From Saccoglossus kowalevskii (taxonomy: Eukaryota; Hemichordata; Enteropneusta; Harrimaniidae), in assembly GCF_000003605.2 (NCBI RefSeq), contig NW_003134346.1, positions 641,447-664,183 on the forward strand: 22,737 bases of DNA, given 5' to 3'. Under the pieces are notes generated by a model. The model was not told where the DNA came from, did no database searches, and saw nothing but the letters and a program-made list of their open reading frames with translations. Below are positions 1 to 11,500 of this stretch, piece after piece (the stretch's first letter is position 1; every line of letters starts with the position of its first letter). A program made the position numbers and the translations under genes.

Positions 1-857
1 TCTATGGTACGACGAATGAACCAGTTTTTAGTGAAATTAAAGATAGTTGCCGTCAAAATGAGTGAGTTTGTTATGTTTCAAATGGGCCTTTGGAGTAGAG
101 GTAGAAATCAAAACAAACCACAGACCAAATGTACAGTAAAAGGCCATTCGCTATTGTTTCAAAGAGTCCTGTTATTTTAAATCTGCAAAACTCTACGCGA
201 ATATTGTCTTGTCTAGTACCCAATGTTAGAGCATATTTTACAAATGCTAGGGTGGTTTTCTCAATTCTTGGTACTAGACGACTGTATAAAATCGAAATTC
301 TGATACATTTTCTTTATTGTTAAATTGTCCCAACGCAAGACTGATCAAGAATCGCAACAGTATTACATTATCAACTGCAGTGTTTGAAATACCTCGAAAT
401 TGTTCACCAACTTTGCCAACTACCCCCACCCCTCACACCCCAACCCACGAGATTTTGGGTGGGAGTGCTCCTCAGCCAGTTGAAAACTGAGTCCAAAAAG
501 ATCGACTCAGAGAGTGCATTTTGTAAACAAAATTCTGTTTTCATCCAAAAATGCCTTATTTTTTTTCTTCTAGAATGGCCCTACAAGCAAGTTATTAGCA
601 TTGCATTGCAAATTAGTATGTTCCATGCACACCAAATCACTCTTTTTTAATGAAAGGAGACGACCACGAAGGTCTGAATAATGTCTAGTCTCTTTGATCT
701 CGAATTTTATCTAGATCTGAGAAGTGAGTGAGAATCTAAAACATATTCCGTTTCGTTAATTAAAGCACACCGCGAACAAAATGTTACCAAACCACGGGGC
801 ATGTTAAGTTTTCTTTGTAACCCGCCAGACTGGAAAATTGTATCAACACATTTTCAT

Positions 858-1062
858 CCGCCATATAAATGGTTCAACATGGCGGTGACTCGCGGTTCTA
901 AACCATTCGTTGTGGGAAAAATATACTTGTCTGTGGGATGAACCCTGGGAGACAAATGTGTATTCGGTTGAATTGACTCTCCCTTCGGTGGAATATTCCG
1001 CGCTATACAGGCCAATCAAGTGACACGTGTAGCATGAGGAATATTCATCGCGTCATTTGCAT
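858..1062. promoter_or_regulatory. Candidate promoter/enhancer motif cluster
   Basis: An inverted pair of YY1-like cores (CCGCCAT 858-864, ATGGCGG 879-885) brackets a TATAAA. A CCAAT box (1012-1016), a CACGTG E-box (1024-1029) and an exact ATTTGCAT octamer (1055-1062) follow, in locally GC- and CpG-richer DNA. This lies about 0.9 kb before the ATG and would suit an upstream non-coding first exon or a divergent gene. Motifs this short also occur by chance. Confidence 0.35.
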
Positions 1063-1158
1063 ATTATGTTCACAGGAATGCCAGCTAAGCGCTGTGTTCA
1101 AACTTACAGTTTTGAAATAAAAATAAACTGAATGGTAAAAAATGTTTAACGTTTAAAT

Positions 1159-1264
1159 CTCATATTTTAAATTTAAATGCCCATATTTTGAATTTAAATA
1201 CTCATATTTTAACATTCGTTTTTTAAATGTTAAATTTAACTGCTCATATTTTTTAATTAAATTG
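1159..1264 (+). repeat. AT-rich degenerate minisatellite
   Basis: The segment CTCATATTTTAAATTTAAAT recurs as ccatattttgaatttaaata, ctcatattttaac... and ctcatattttttaattaaat, about four units of roughly 20 bases with one longer spacer. A related tcatagttttaatt / caatagttttaatt pair continues to about 1325. Confidence 0.7.
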
Positions 1265-1949
1265 TCAGATTTCAATGCGTCATAGTTTTAATTATGGCTC
1301 TAATGGCACGCAATAGTTTTAATTGTAACTACAATGTGTGTAAAATTGATCGGTGTAACTTTTTGTTTCTATTTAAATATGCATATAACTTTATTAAACT
1401 GTGTGAGACAGGTGCTCATCAGTCTACTGCCTACTTTTCTCTAAATTACTAGAAATAGTTCGTTAGGTTATGCAAACAATTGCTGAAGTACGTGTAAACT
1501 TTCATTGGATGTTAGATAATGACACATCAGTTTCGCACTTTACTAATTTATTAAACATAACACGCAAATGCGCAAATTACACTTGTATTGTTTAATTGCA
1601 TTTTGTGCATTAATTGCATAAGTTTCATTCCGCTGCATCTGGAAAACCTTATTTTATCCAATTTGCATAATATTAAATAGCCTGCATGTTAATACAATTT
1701 AATTTTGGTGTACCTTTATAAATTAATGACCGGATATAATTAATCGTCCATATGTCGCCATTCAAAAATCAGCATACAAGGTATAGTCAACATAGAGTAT
1801 TATACACTAACTTTGTTAAGATATATTTATTTAAATGTATCCGAGTTATTATGCAATTTTGTTTAATAAAGGTGGGAGTCTGTTTGCATTTCGATTTAAT
1901 TTTATTTGTAGCCCAATGTTTTGTTCTGTAGGAGGAAATAGTGTCAACG

Positions 1950-2526
1950 ATGAAAACGTGGCCCAGGGCATTGTGCATTTTGTTGTTATTCAACAATGTG
2001 TATTGTACAACAATTTCAAGTGACATCACGGTTGATACTACACTCACACAGTCTGGGAGTCCGTATGAGGTAAACAATGATATAACTATCAATGACGGAA
2101 TTACTTTAACCGTTGATCCTGGAGCAGTCATACATTTCAGCCCTGGGAAACGATTGACAGTGGAAGGGGTTTTAAGGGCTGAAGGAACGGATGTTGACCG
2201 GATTACACTATCAACGACCCAAACACATCCGGGAACTGATCTGAGTTATGACTTTGGCGTAGCATCCATTAGGTTAGTTGAAGGGGGAAGCCCTGAGAAA
2301 GGAAGACTAGAAGTCAATATTAATGGGAAATGGGGAACTGTGTGCAACAATGGATGGGGGCAACATGAAGCAGATGTGGCTTGTAAACAACTGGGTTTTG
2401 ATGGAGGTGTATTATCATCATTCACTAGTGGTAGTGGTAATATCTGGATGGACAATGTGGTTTGCACTGGCGTTGAAACGTTATTATTTGAGTGTCAACA
2501 TTCCGGTTATGGGCAGAACAATTGTG
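1950..2526 (+). CDS. Exon 1: signal peptide, first beta-helix strands, most of SRCR domain
   Basis: ATG at 1950 has A at -3 and an in-frame TAG at 1929-1931, so no upstream start is likely; the GTG at 1941 is not used. Residues 1-19 form a signal peptide (MKTWPRALCILLLFNNVYC). Residues 20-106 read like the opening strands of a right-handed beta-helix (TLTVDPGAVIHFSPGKRLTVEGVL), as in Bark. The SRCR domain begins at residue 107 (IRLVEGG) with the classic W-G-T-V-C block and Cys at about 132, 145, 172, 182 and 192. The exon ends in phase 1 before gtaggt. The AG at 1930-1931 could be the acceptor of a non-coding 5' exon. Confidence 0.88.
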
Positions 2527-5500
2527 GTAGGTTGTGTTACTAAATATTTAAACTTTTGTGTAGGATTAGATCAGACTTGTTAACGTTGTATGCAAATAAT
2601 TTGTCGGTTATATGATTGTATGCCTTGTTTGTTATAGATCACAGTCAAGATGTGGGATTGATATGTGCAGGTAATCAACAGCCCAGCAGCGTTTTACACA
2701 ACTATTGGGGAGGTGTTGCTTTCACTGGTAATTCAGCAATCACTTCTTCCCTGAAACATGTTGATATAAGTTTCACATCAGGAAATGTGCCATCAGATAG
2801 ATCGGGAGCAGTTGAAATTATTGGAAATCCACCAACATTTGAAAATGTTCGAATCGCAAATTGTCTGTCGAGTCGAGTGGAGTATTAGTTTCATCATTGA
2901 TAGGTTATGTGGATATAAAAGATATTGACATACAAAACTGCATGAACGGAATCACAGTGTCAGGCATTGGAGGAAGTATTGATATCACGAACGTCAATGT
3001 ATTGTCAAACTATGGTTATGGCATGGAAATAAATCCACAAAGTAAGAATTTTATTCATTTTTGACATTATAAAAGGTATATCAGGCTTACTTACTGAAAA
3101 AATAAATATGATTGTATTGCGTTAAGACACTAATTTATTTGAATTAACGTTCATTTCAAAAAAAATTGGCAATATATTTCAATTCAACCAATGATAAATG
3201 AAAGTATATCATCCTCATAATTAATACTCATAGGCCCTGAAAGTCTAATTGATATTACACAAAAACATATGGGCTGGAAAACAAAACAAAAGGATAACTA
3301 CTTGTTACAAATCAATACAACTCGAAATAGTAAGCAGGCATCATTTGAATATATGACCGATAGAAGTTGTTCACTGGTGTTTGTTAGCAAATTTTGAAAT
3401 AAACATTGAGGGCTGTATGAATACCACAGTAACATTATATTAGTTTAAGATTCATACTATTTTACATAATGCATTTCAATTGTTTTAAAACACACAGCTG
3501 TAGTGACAAGTGACCTGCGCGTGAGTATCAGTGAATGTGATATAGATGACAATGGAAGGTCAGCTATTGCCTATTACGGTAACAGTAAAAACCCCGCTGA
3601 CATTGAAATAATTGTGCATCACGTATCATTACATCACAATGGCATGTTACTCTCATCATACACATATGATGGAGATGCAGCAGTATCACTAGATGCAGGT
3701 GTGACAACATTTCATATATCAACTAATGACTTCACTGCAAATAGCTTTGGTGCCATTAGAATTAACACTCAAGAAGTAAATAGTCCATATATTTTACCAA
3801 CTACGTGCATCAGTAACAATCATTTTGAAGGCAATGCTGGATGTGAAGTGATGCTACTTGAATCTGAACAGGAGACAGGTGTTGTATTTATTGATGGAAA
3901 CACGGTTATACACAACGTCCTTGGAGATAATAAGAGTATTGTTAGGCTGCACAATGTAGTTGCTTACGTTAACAGGAATCAATTTATTTTTAATGTTGGA
4001 CTGTATCTACTTCATTGGTCACATGATTCCACGCCAAATGGTTTACAGGAATGTAACGCCAATCTTATGCTCTACAACAAAGGCATCAAGCCTGGGCGAA
4101 AATTCACCTTGGTAACGACCGGCAGTGGAATTACTTTCAAAGATAACCACTTTGAAAATCCAGCAAATGATTTTGAGTTTAGTGGGGAGAGTGGTAGCGA
4201 TGTCACATCAATTGACGTTATTGATAATTGGTGGTCTATAGACTCTGCAGCAGATATCAAAGCGAAAATACGCGATAGCAGTTTCGTCAATGGGTTTCCC
4301 CATGCAGAGTTTCTTCCATTTAAAACGACATCATCTGTCAAAAGCAGTAAGTTGTGGTAAATAGTTGTATAGAACTTAGTTAGAATTAAATTTTTTCTTC
4401 AATACCAATCTTCTCATACTATACGTACTAGTTGATTATATTGACGCGGTCATTCTATAGTATTAACATATATAGGTTATTTGCAGATCAATGTCCAAAT
4501 GGCTATGTTCTACTTGAGAATAATTGCTACAGTTTACCTGAAGGGTCAGTGTCCATTAATGATGCGCGACTAAAGTGTACAGTATGTTGATCTTGATTTT
4601 TTCTACATAGTCACTTGCTTTGATGTATGTTATATCTTCTAGTGTTTCGGATGAGTGAAGTTTACAATTGTTTATGTTTTACCATGGGGAAGACAATGCT
4701 TTTTTTAAGCAGAACATTCCAGAAACAATTTTCAGTAACCAATCAAGAACTCTTATAATGGAAGTTATTAATTGAATGATAAATCATACAATCCACGTAC
4801 GTGGATGTTAATTGTATAATTGGTTCAGTGAGCGGTCTCGAATTTGAGACAGGGTTACGCCAGGTATATATGTCATAAACATGTAAAATGTGAAAGAGAC
4901 GTATACAACCATTTTATGTAATCTATTGTCCATGGATATACTTTGAATTGATTACATATACTTGTGTCATACACTCATTTTAACATGTATAACCAGCATA
5001 AGTATCGGCCGAGTATAAAAGGACACGTACAATGATCTGTGATGAAATCCACTATATTTTTTTTTGCATAACTTTATACTATATACAATATGATTTGTTC
5101 GTAAAAGGATATAGGTGGGTCCATACCGACTTCCTCAGATGAGCTTGCTGTTGTGTCTGTCATAACCATGCAAGGGTCGTTATGTATTGAACAGTTTCAA
5201 GTATGGATCGAAGATCAACCTGTAAGTATGATTATTTGAATAGTATATGGAATGTTTAAATGTATTAAGACCGTGTTCTAAAATGCGATAATCGTTTTAC
5301 AAAACGCATTTCATGCTGTGCCTGTACCAACCTGAACTAATATAGTCTGCAACACTGAAAAATACTATATTTTCATTTAGGATTGCAAGTTGTTAACAGT
5401 TACTCTAAGCACTGGTAATCATGTTCTTGGTATCATTGATTGCTCCGAGAAAATTCCAGCTATGACTGTATGTAAGATTCCAGGTAAATACGGATTAATA

Positions 5501-8500
5501 CACAATATTTCCCGTCTTTAATGTCTTTGATGTGTCTTTACTTTTTATTTTTCATTTATTTTATTTTATTATCCAAATCTCAGAAACGATTAATCAGACA
5601 CTTGTGAAACTTTGTCAACTTGTAGACCTTGAGTTAACCATTTTCTCCACTACCTTGTGGGTCATTTTGGAATGAATTGAAAGTGGTCATTGTAAACCTA
5701 TTTAGAACTTTAGTGGCGACATGTCTTTTCCCTTTATATTGAATATTCCGAAAATAAGTGAAAAACCAAAAATTTGCAAATTACAAACAGCTATTCCTAA
5801 CTGCCACTATTTCTATTTCGGTTATAGCAACTAACAACTGTCCTGGTCAATGTTCGTCTAATGGCGTGTGTGTTATTTACACATGTAACTGTCATAGTGG
5901 ATGGGAAGGAACCGATTGCTCATTATTCCATTGCCATGACGTTAATGATTGTTCAGATGCGGGGATGTGCGTGGGTCCAAATAATTGTGCCTGTATTAAT
6001 GGATGGGAAGTAAGTACAGATAAAACGCATACACTCTATACAGAGAATGACATACATGCTGAAATAAAGACACCAAATGCTTAACAAGTAAATTACCCCA
6101 GTGTGCAACACTGTTGTGCAATTCTTTGTTTGCAGGGAGAAGATTGTTCAGAAAACTCATGTGACGGACTTAGCAGCTGTGATGAGTGTTCCTTTTCTAC
6201 TGGATGTGGTTGGTGCGATACAACACCGACATGTATGTCAGGAGATGGCAGTGGTCCCGACCAAGGAAGTTGCTTATCTTGGTTTTACTATTCGTGTATC
6301 ACACTTGGCAATGGTCCAGATTGTAGTGCGCATATAATGGTAGTATTAATGTTTGTATTATTCGTGTAGAATAATACTTTAATGTAATGTGTATTTGAAT
6401 CATGCGTGTGCAATATACTAGACATTGCATTCACAGTAAAAATTCACGTTCAGTGAGGTATATTTTATGAGCGTATGTTCTACAATGTTGGACGATGGTT
6501 CTCTTGTTTGGAGATGTTCCATTCCGTTATCCACATCTCATACAAAACTTTAAAATGTGCTTGTAATGCGATTGTCAATGCAATGGTTCTATTCAATCTA
6601 TTACTGCATGTTTTAATCAGCTGTCGTTTAAGTAATTTCAGAATGGCACATTGGGTTATTAATTACATAATATTACTGGTGGTTCGATGTATACATGTTT
6701 TTTTAATCAGTCTTAGTGTGATGATTTGTTTTACATAGAGTATTGATTGCGAAGACAACCAATGTGACTCTACAACTGGGAATTTTTTCCCTGGCAGTTG
6801 TCCGACTTGTCATGATGTCGAACATTGTTACAAAGATGAAGTGAGTTAATCCCAGTTAAATTAAATAAACAAATAACTTGCTGAAATGCTGAAAATAAGG
6901 CATTGCAATTAAACAATCCGGGCGAAAAATATACGTTCTTGTCTGTTTACCTAACTTGCTTCCGGGTTATCTACATAATTCATCCCAGTATCATTTATTG
7001 TAGTGATGATTACCTATTTAATACAAATTGAAGGGATAATGCCTTCATCTATTATTGTTATTTTAGCCAAGTGGTTGCCGGAGCTGGGACGAATCTACAT
7101 GTCCTGATGGTGTAATTCATCCGGATTATTCAGATCCAACTCGAATCCTGAATTCTGCATTAAAAGACAACGTTAAACAAATCGATGTGAATGATGCTGT
7201 ACTGTACTCGTGCCCTGCTTTAAATGTCAATGATGAAGTCGACGATTCTCTGTTGATTGTGACTCGGGACATAATTAATGTTCAAGAAGGAGATATCATA
7301 TCAAGTGCCCAATCTGAAGGAATCCTTCACGAAATATTGACCCTGGTTGAACTGAGTAAGAATAATACCATTAATGTTATATAGTGTTAATATCCATATA
7401 GTTATATGAAAATATTGTGAACCCCACTTAAAGAGCAATGTGTGGACAATGATATTTACAAATAGTTAACATAAATAGGAAAATATAGATGCAAGCTTCA
7501 GCCAATACGTTGACGAACCATATCATGTAATATCTTGTGGCCTGATTACTTTATGCTGTTTTGAAATAGAAAGAGTTTTCGTCTTTAATTACATTTTGTA
7601 TATTGTTAGACCAATATGAAATCATCCTTGGTTATCCTGCGGACTTTGAAGATGTCATTGCATATGCTGACTTCAGGCAAGAACTAGAACCTGCTCCAAT
7701 AGACGACAGTCTTGTACATGAGAATGGGATCAGTGATATTATTGCCTCTGAGCTGAGAACAGGAGGTATCACGGTTGATGGTGCGACTGTTCATGTTATA
7801 GATGACAGTAAGTATATATCAATTCGAACCAATGCCCAAACTCAGCAAAGTGACACATCCCTCAAAACTAAGCAAAGTTTTCATGTCTCCCTGTAGCAAC
7901 TAACGTTTATAAATGTATGGGAAATTTCTATGAAGCTATTGGAAATTCTACACAACCTGTCAAATCGTATTTCATTGCTCACCCGGTCGGTTTAGTCTTT
8001 GATGAAGGAGACATCATTATTTCAAATCACAGCAATGGTTTCTTAGCAGATGTCGTAGGTATTGATGATGATGAAGTTAATGCAACTTTTGTGCGAACAC
8101 AGGTTACATATTGCAGTACTGCTGCAACTTTCCAACCAAGGTGAGTTGCTAGATAGTGTTTCTTGTTCATTGCAGTCTCTTAGAGTATTTGACATTAATA
8201 TAATATGTATTGACCAATGATTGAATATGTGTTCAGTATCCTCTGCTGGACCTTCAACCATTTAATTCACCCTATGTCATTTTGGACCAACGCATGATAG
8301 GTAAACTGCCAAGGTAAATTTTAGTTGAAATCACATTTTCGACCAGACAACACTGAAATGAAGGATTGCCTTGGAAGTTGTGGTGATTAGTGTAATAGAC
8401 TATTGATTGAACTATTATTCCGGAAGAAGGTACTATAGTTCATAGCATCACAAACCACCCACCACCGCTATTTGATATTAATTTAATATTTAATAACTAA

Positions 8501-11500
8501 TATCCAATAAAATAATACATACATAAAAAAACATACATTCTACTGCCATGGCTATGTTAGGCATTGCTGTCTGGGGGTCTTTCAAGCAATAGAAAATAAA
8601 ACGGGAGACATTTTCAAAATAGGGCCGCCATTGTATAATCACTGTGTACTCTATATTTGAAAGGTTAATTATTCACTTAGAGCTCTCAAATCATGAATTT
8701 TCGCAGATGTTGGCTGTAGGGAAAGTATTTAAATAAGCACAACTATCTTGATATCATGGTGCAACTTGCTGGATGATATGGCAAATAAACATTGAAGACT
8801 GGCTGTCTCTGAATCCTATATGCATTAGCAACAATAGCAAAGCATTGTGTACATGACATTGGGACATGAGGTTATGATTGGAAAAGTTAGTTTTTCTGGC
8901 TTGCTCTAGCCCTAGAATGTGATTTATTATTTATTAATTGGGATGAAGAAGTGTAGTAGTGACCAGATGTACATTTTGTGTGACAAAGCCTTTTTTCTCA
9001 GATACACCTATGAGTCCACTTTGAAGAGTTGAAGTGTCATGGAGTGCAGTCTTGTGGGATTTTTCTTAACTGAGTACAAAACCTGTGATCTCAGAACTGA
9101 TAGTCTAAACTGACAATGCTTTAACAGGGTTTCTTTACATACGCATTTGACTGCCAACTGCTGTGCGTATTGGAAAAACCATCCGTGGAACTAACGGAAG
9201 CACAGACGAAATCAAAAACCTTGTAGGCTGCTCTCTTCAGGATATACTTCACTGACGACTGGTGAATCATGTATAAATAAGCGTCTTTCAAATTCAAAAA
9301 CACAATGAGGTCGTTTGGTTTGAATTATCTGATAACATGTGAGATGACCATCTTATTTTTTGTTTAAATTTAATAGATAGTTTGAGAGGTGGTGATATTT
9401 GGCTTTCTGAATAAATCAGTACGTATTTCAGATCCAAAGCTACCATGTAGTCGTTTGATTCTTTAATTTAATTTAATTTAATGCATAGATTGAGAGGTGT
9501 TAGTTCTACTAGCGGTTGTGCATTAACTGTTGATTTTTAAACTAGAAACAGTTGATCATAGAAAGCAAGATTACTTGATGGACACAGAATGATTACTTCC
9601 ATGGAATAGATGCAGTCTCTGGATGAATTGCTCTTTTGATTGAACTGAATAGTACTACCATTAGGGGTGGTACACACAATAAAATTATTCAGTATCTCAT
9701 TCTGCGTTCTATGACAAAGAGTAAACGTATGAATATGACGCTGAGATACACATAACCATGGACAAACGAACGCTGAAATGTGTGGTTGAGGCGATGGTTC
9801 CAGGCATTCTACTGACGTATAACCATTTTGCACGAAGCAATTCTGTGTAGGTAGAAACCAACTAACCTGTGCAATGTTTTGGGGGGTTTTATGTAATTAT
9901 ATTTACATCCTCAAACAAAGAATGTGTTTTGTCAAAAATTATCTAATAGTTTAAATAGGAAAATTCTATGTATGATAAACAGGTTAGTTGTAGCAAATTG
10001 TAAAATACAGCGCTTTATTATTTATTCTGAAATTAACACTTTTAACAGGCGACTGCAGGAATTTCGGGTGTCAAAATCCATGTTATAATGTTATGTTATA
10101 GTTCTAATTAGTGTAAACTTTGTATTTACCAAATAGTCATGTTAATGTGCATATGTTATTCCATTAATTTGCATCATGTGTTAAAGTATTAAGACTGGAA
10201 TACACCGCGTATCTGATGGCGCTGAAGTAAATGTTGATCTAACATGTACTGGAGGAAATAAAATACCTGGTCTCCTTATCTTGCCAAAAGTGCATTCAAG
10301 CGACTTAGACATTTCAGTAGGTGACACAGTTGTGAGCAATCCAAGTTTGGCCTTTATTGGAAAGGTGCGTATATACATAATATCTTATTGTGAAAAAGAA
10401 CTAACATTATTTGTTCACTTTCAAACAAACTTTTCTTAATTATTTCCATCAGTTTGTGATCGAAAATCCTTGCCAATGAGATATATAAAACACAATCCCT
10501 CGAGTATTTTATTATAAGTCTGTCAGTAAGAATGGCATGCTCACTTAAAAATTCTTTGATAAAATCTTTATATAGCATCGAAATATACAACATGAGCTGT
10601 GCACTGCAGTGGTTGTAACATTGACAATAAATAGTTCCAAACGCTTTTTTACAAACATGATCATTAAATCATTGACAGTTGCATACTGGAGTGAGAATGT
10701 TTACCAATGATATACCATCCTTATTGTATCAGGTCGTAAGTTCTCGTACATACAATGGACATGTATTTATAGAGCTGTTGGAAATATCCACCGACTCCGA
10801 TCTCCTGTATATTGACGTGAACGACTTAGTTCCTATTTCGAGACGTAAAAGATTTGCAAAAGATCTAGTCTTGAGACCAGGGTTCAAATTAAAAGAATCA
10901 ATTACTCTCTCGGTATGTTACTTACATTTATTTATTTATTTATTTATTTATGTCATGTAAGAACATTTTTTTCAGATCATTCGTTTATCCCTGTAAATTT
11001 GCAGTTTACTATTTGTTAAACCCACACACTCAGTACCAAAGTATTGTGTAAATGCTACATTTTCGATAGTTGTGTTAAATATGTACAAATACGGGTGTCA
11101 TTTAAACACGCACTTCAAACAGATATTTATTTCTCTTGTCAAATCTCAATTAATGCAGATTTGAAACGAGATATTCGCTATATACGAAATTGCTTCAAAG
11201 GGAAATGTATTCTTAGGTAAAAGGGCCTCCAGCTAACTCACTTGTTTATTGGTCAATCTAAACTATTATTTAAGTTGGAATTAAAAATAACCGTAGATAT
11301 GCTTCTCTCTCTACGCTGAAGCACAGCAGCTCCTGGAAGGCAATGCACCAGTGTCTTGAGCAGTGGTAAGTGGTAAGTGGTAAGTATTTGGAGTGACTAA
11401 TAAACTAGGGGATAGCTGGAAGCAGTTCCTGTAGTTTATGACGTCACTTCAATTACTACCAGGTTTGATAGATATGTCTAAATTAGTTCGTGTCTGTTCA

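Larger units (their letters stand above)
1..1949. other. 5' flank, no recognised gene
   Basis: Short open frames at 129-323 and 384-650 have no domain, signal peptide or splice context and look like chance. Notable contents are a motif cluster at 858-1062 and a minisatellite at 1159-1264. The last part may include a non-coding 5' exon or intron, with an AG acceptor at 1930-1931. Confidence 0.6.
8141..10186 (+). other. Intron 12 (2046 bp), with antisense retroelement remnants
   Basis: One of the three longest introns. It holds decayed minus-strand reverse-transcriptase sequence (about 9121-9505) and a short TTTAA repeat (9462-9481). I see no host exon in it: exon 12 (phase 2) joins exon 13 correctly without one. 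The stretch 8300-9100 shows nothing definite, though part may be further retroelement remnant. Confidence 0.7.

Noticed and set aside
1787-2131. Minus-strand open frame of 114 codons over the gene start
   Set aside because: Shadow of exon 1 and its flank; no domain or splice context.
5115-5221. Alternative acceptor for exon 5 after tatag
   Set aside because: Gives a stop codon after about 16 codons and destroys the lectin-like reading.
9537-9833. Minus-strand 98-codon open frame upstream of the reverse-transcriptase relic
   Set aside because: May belong to the same dead element but shows no motif I can name.
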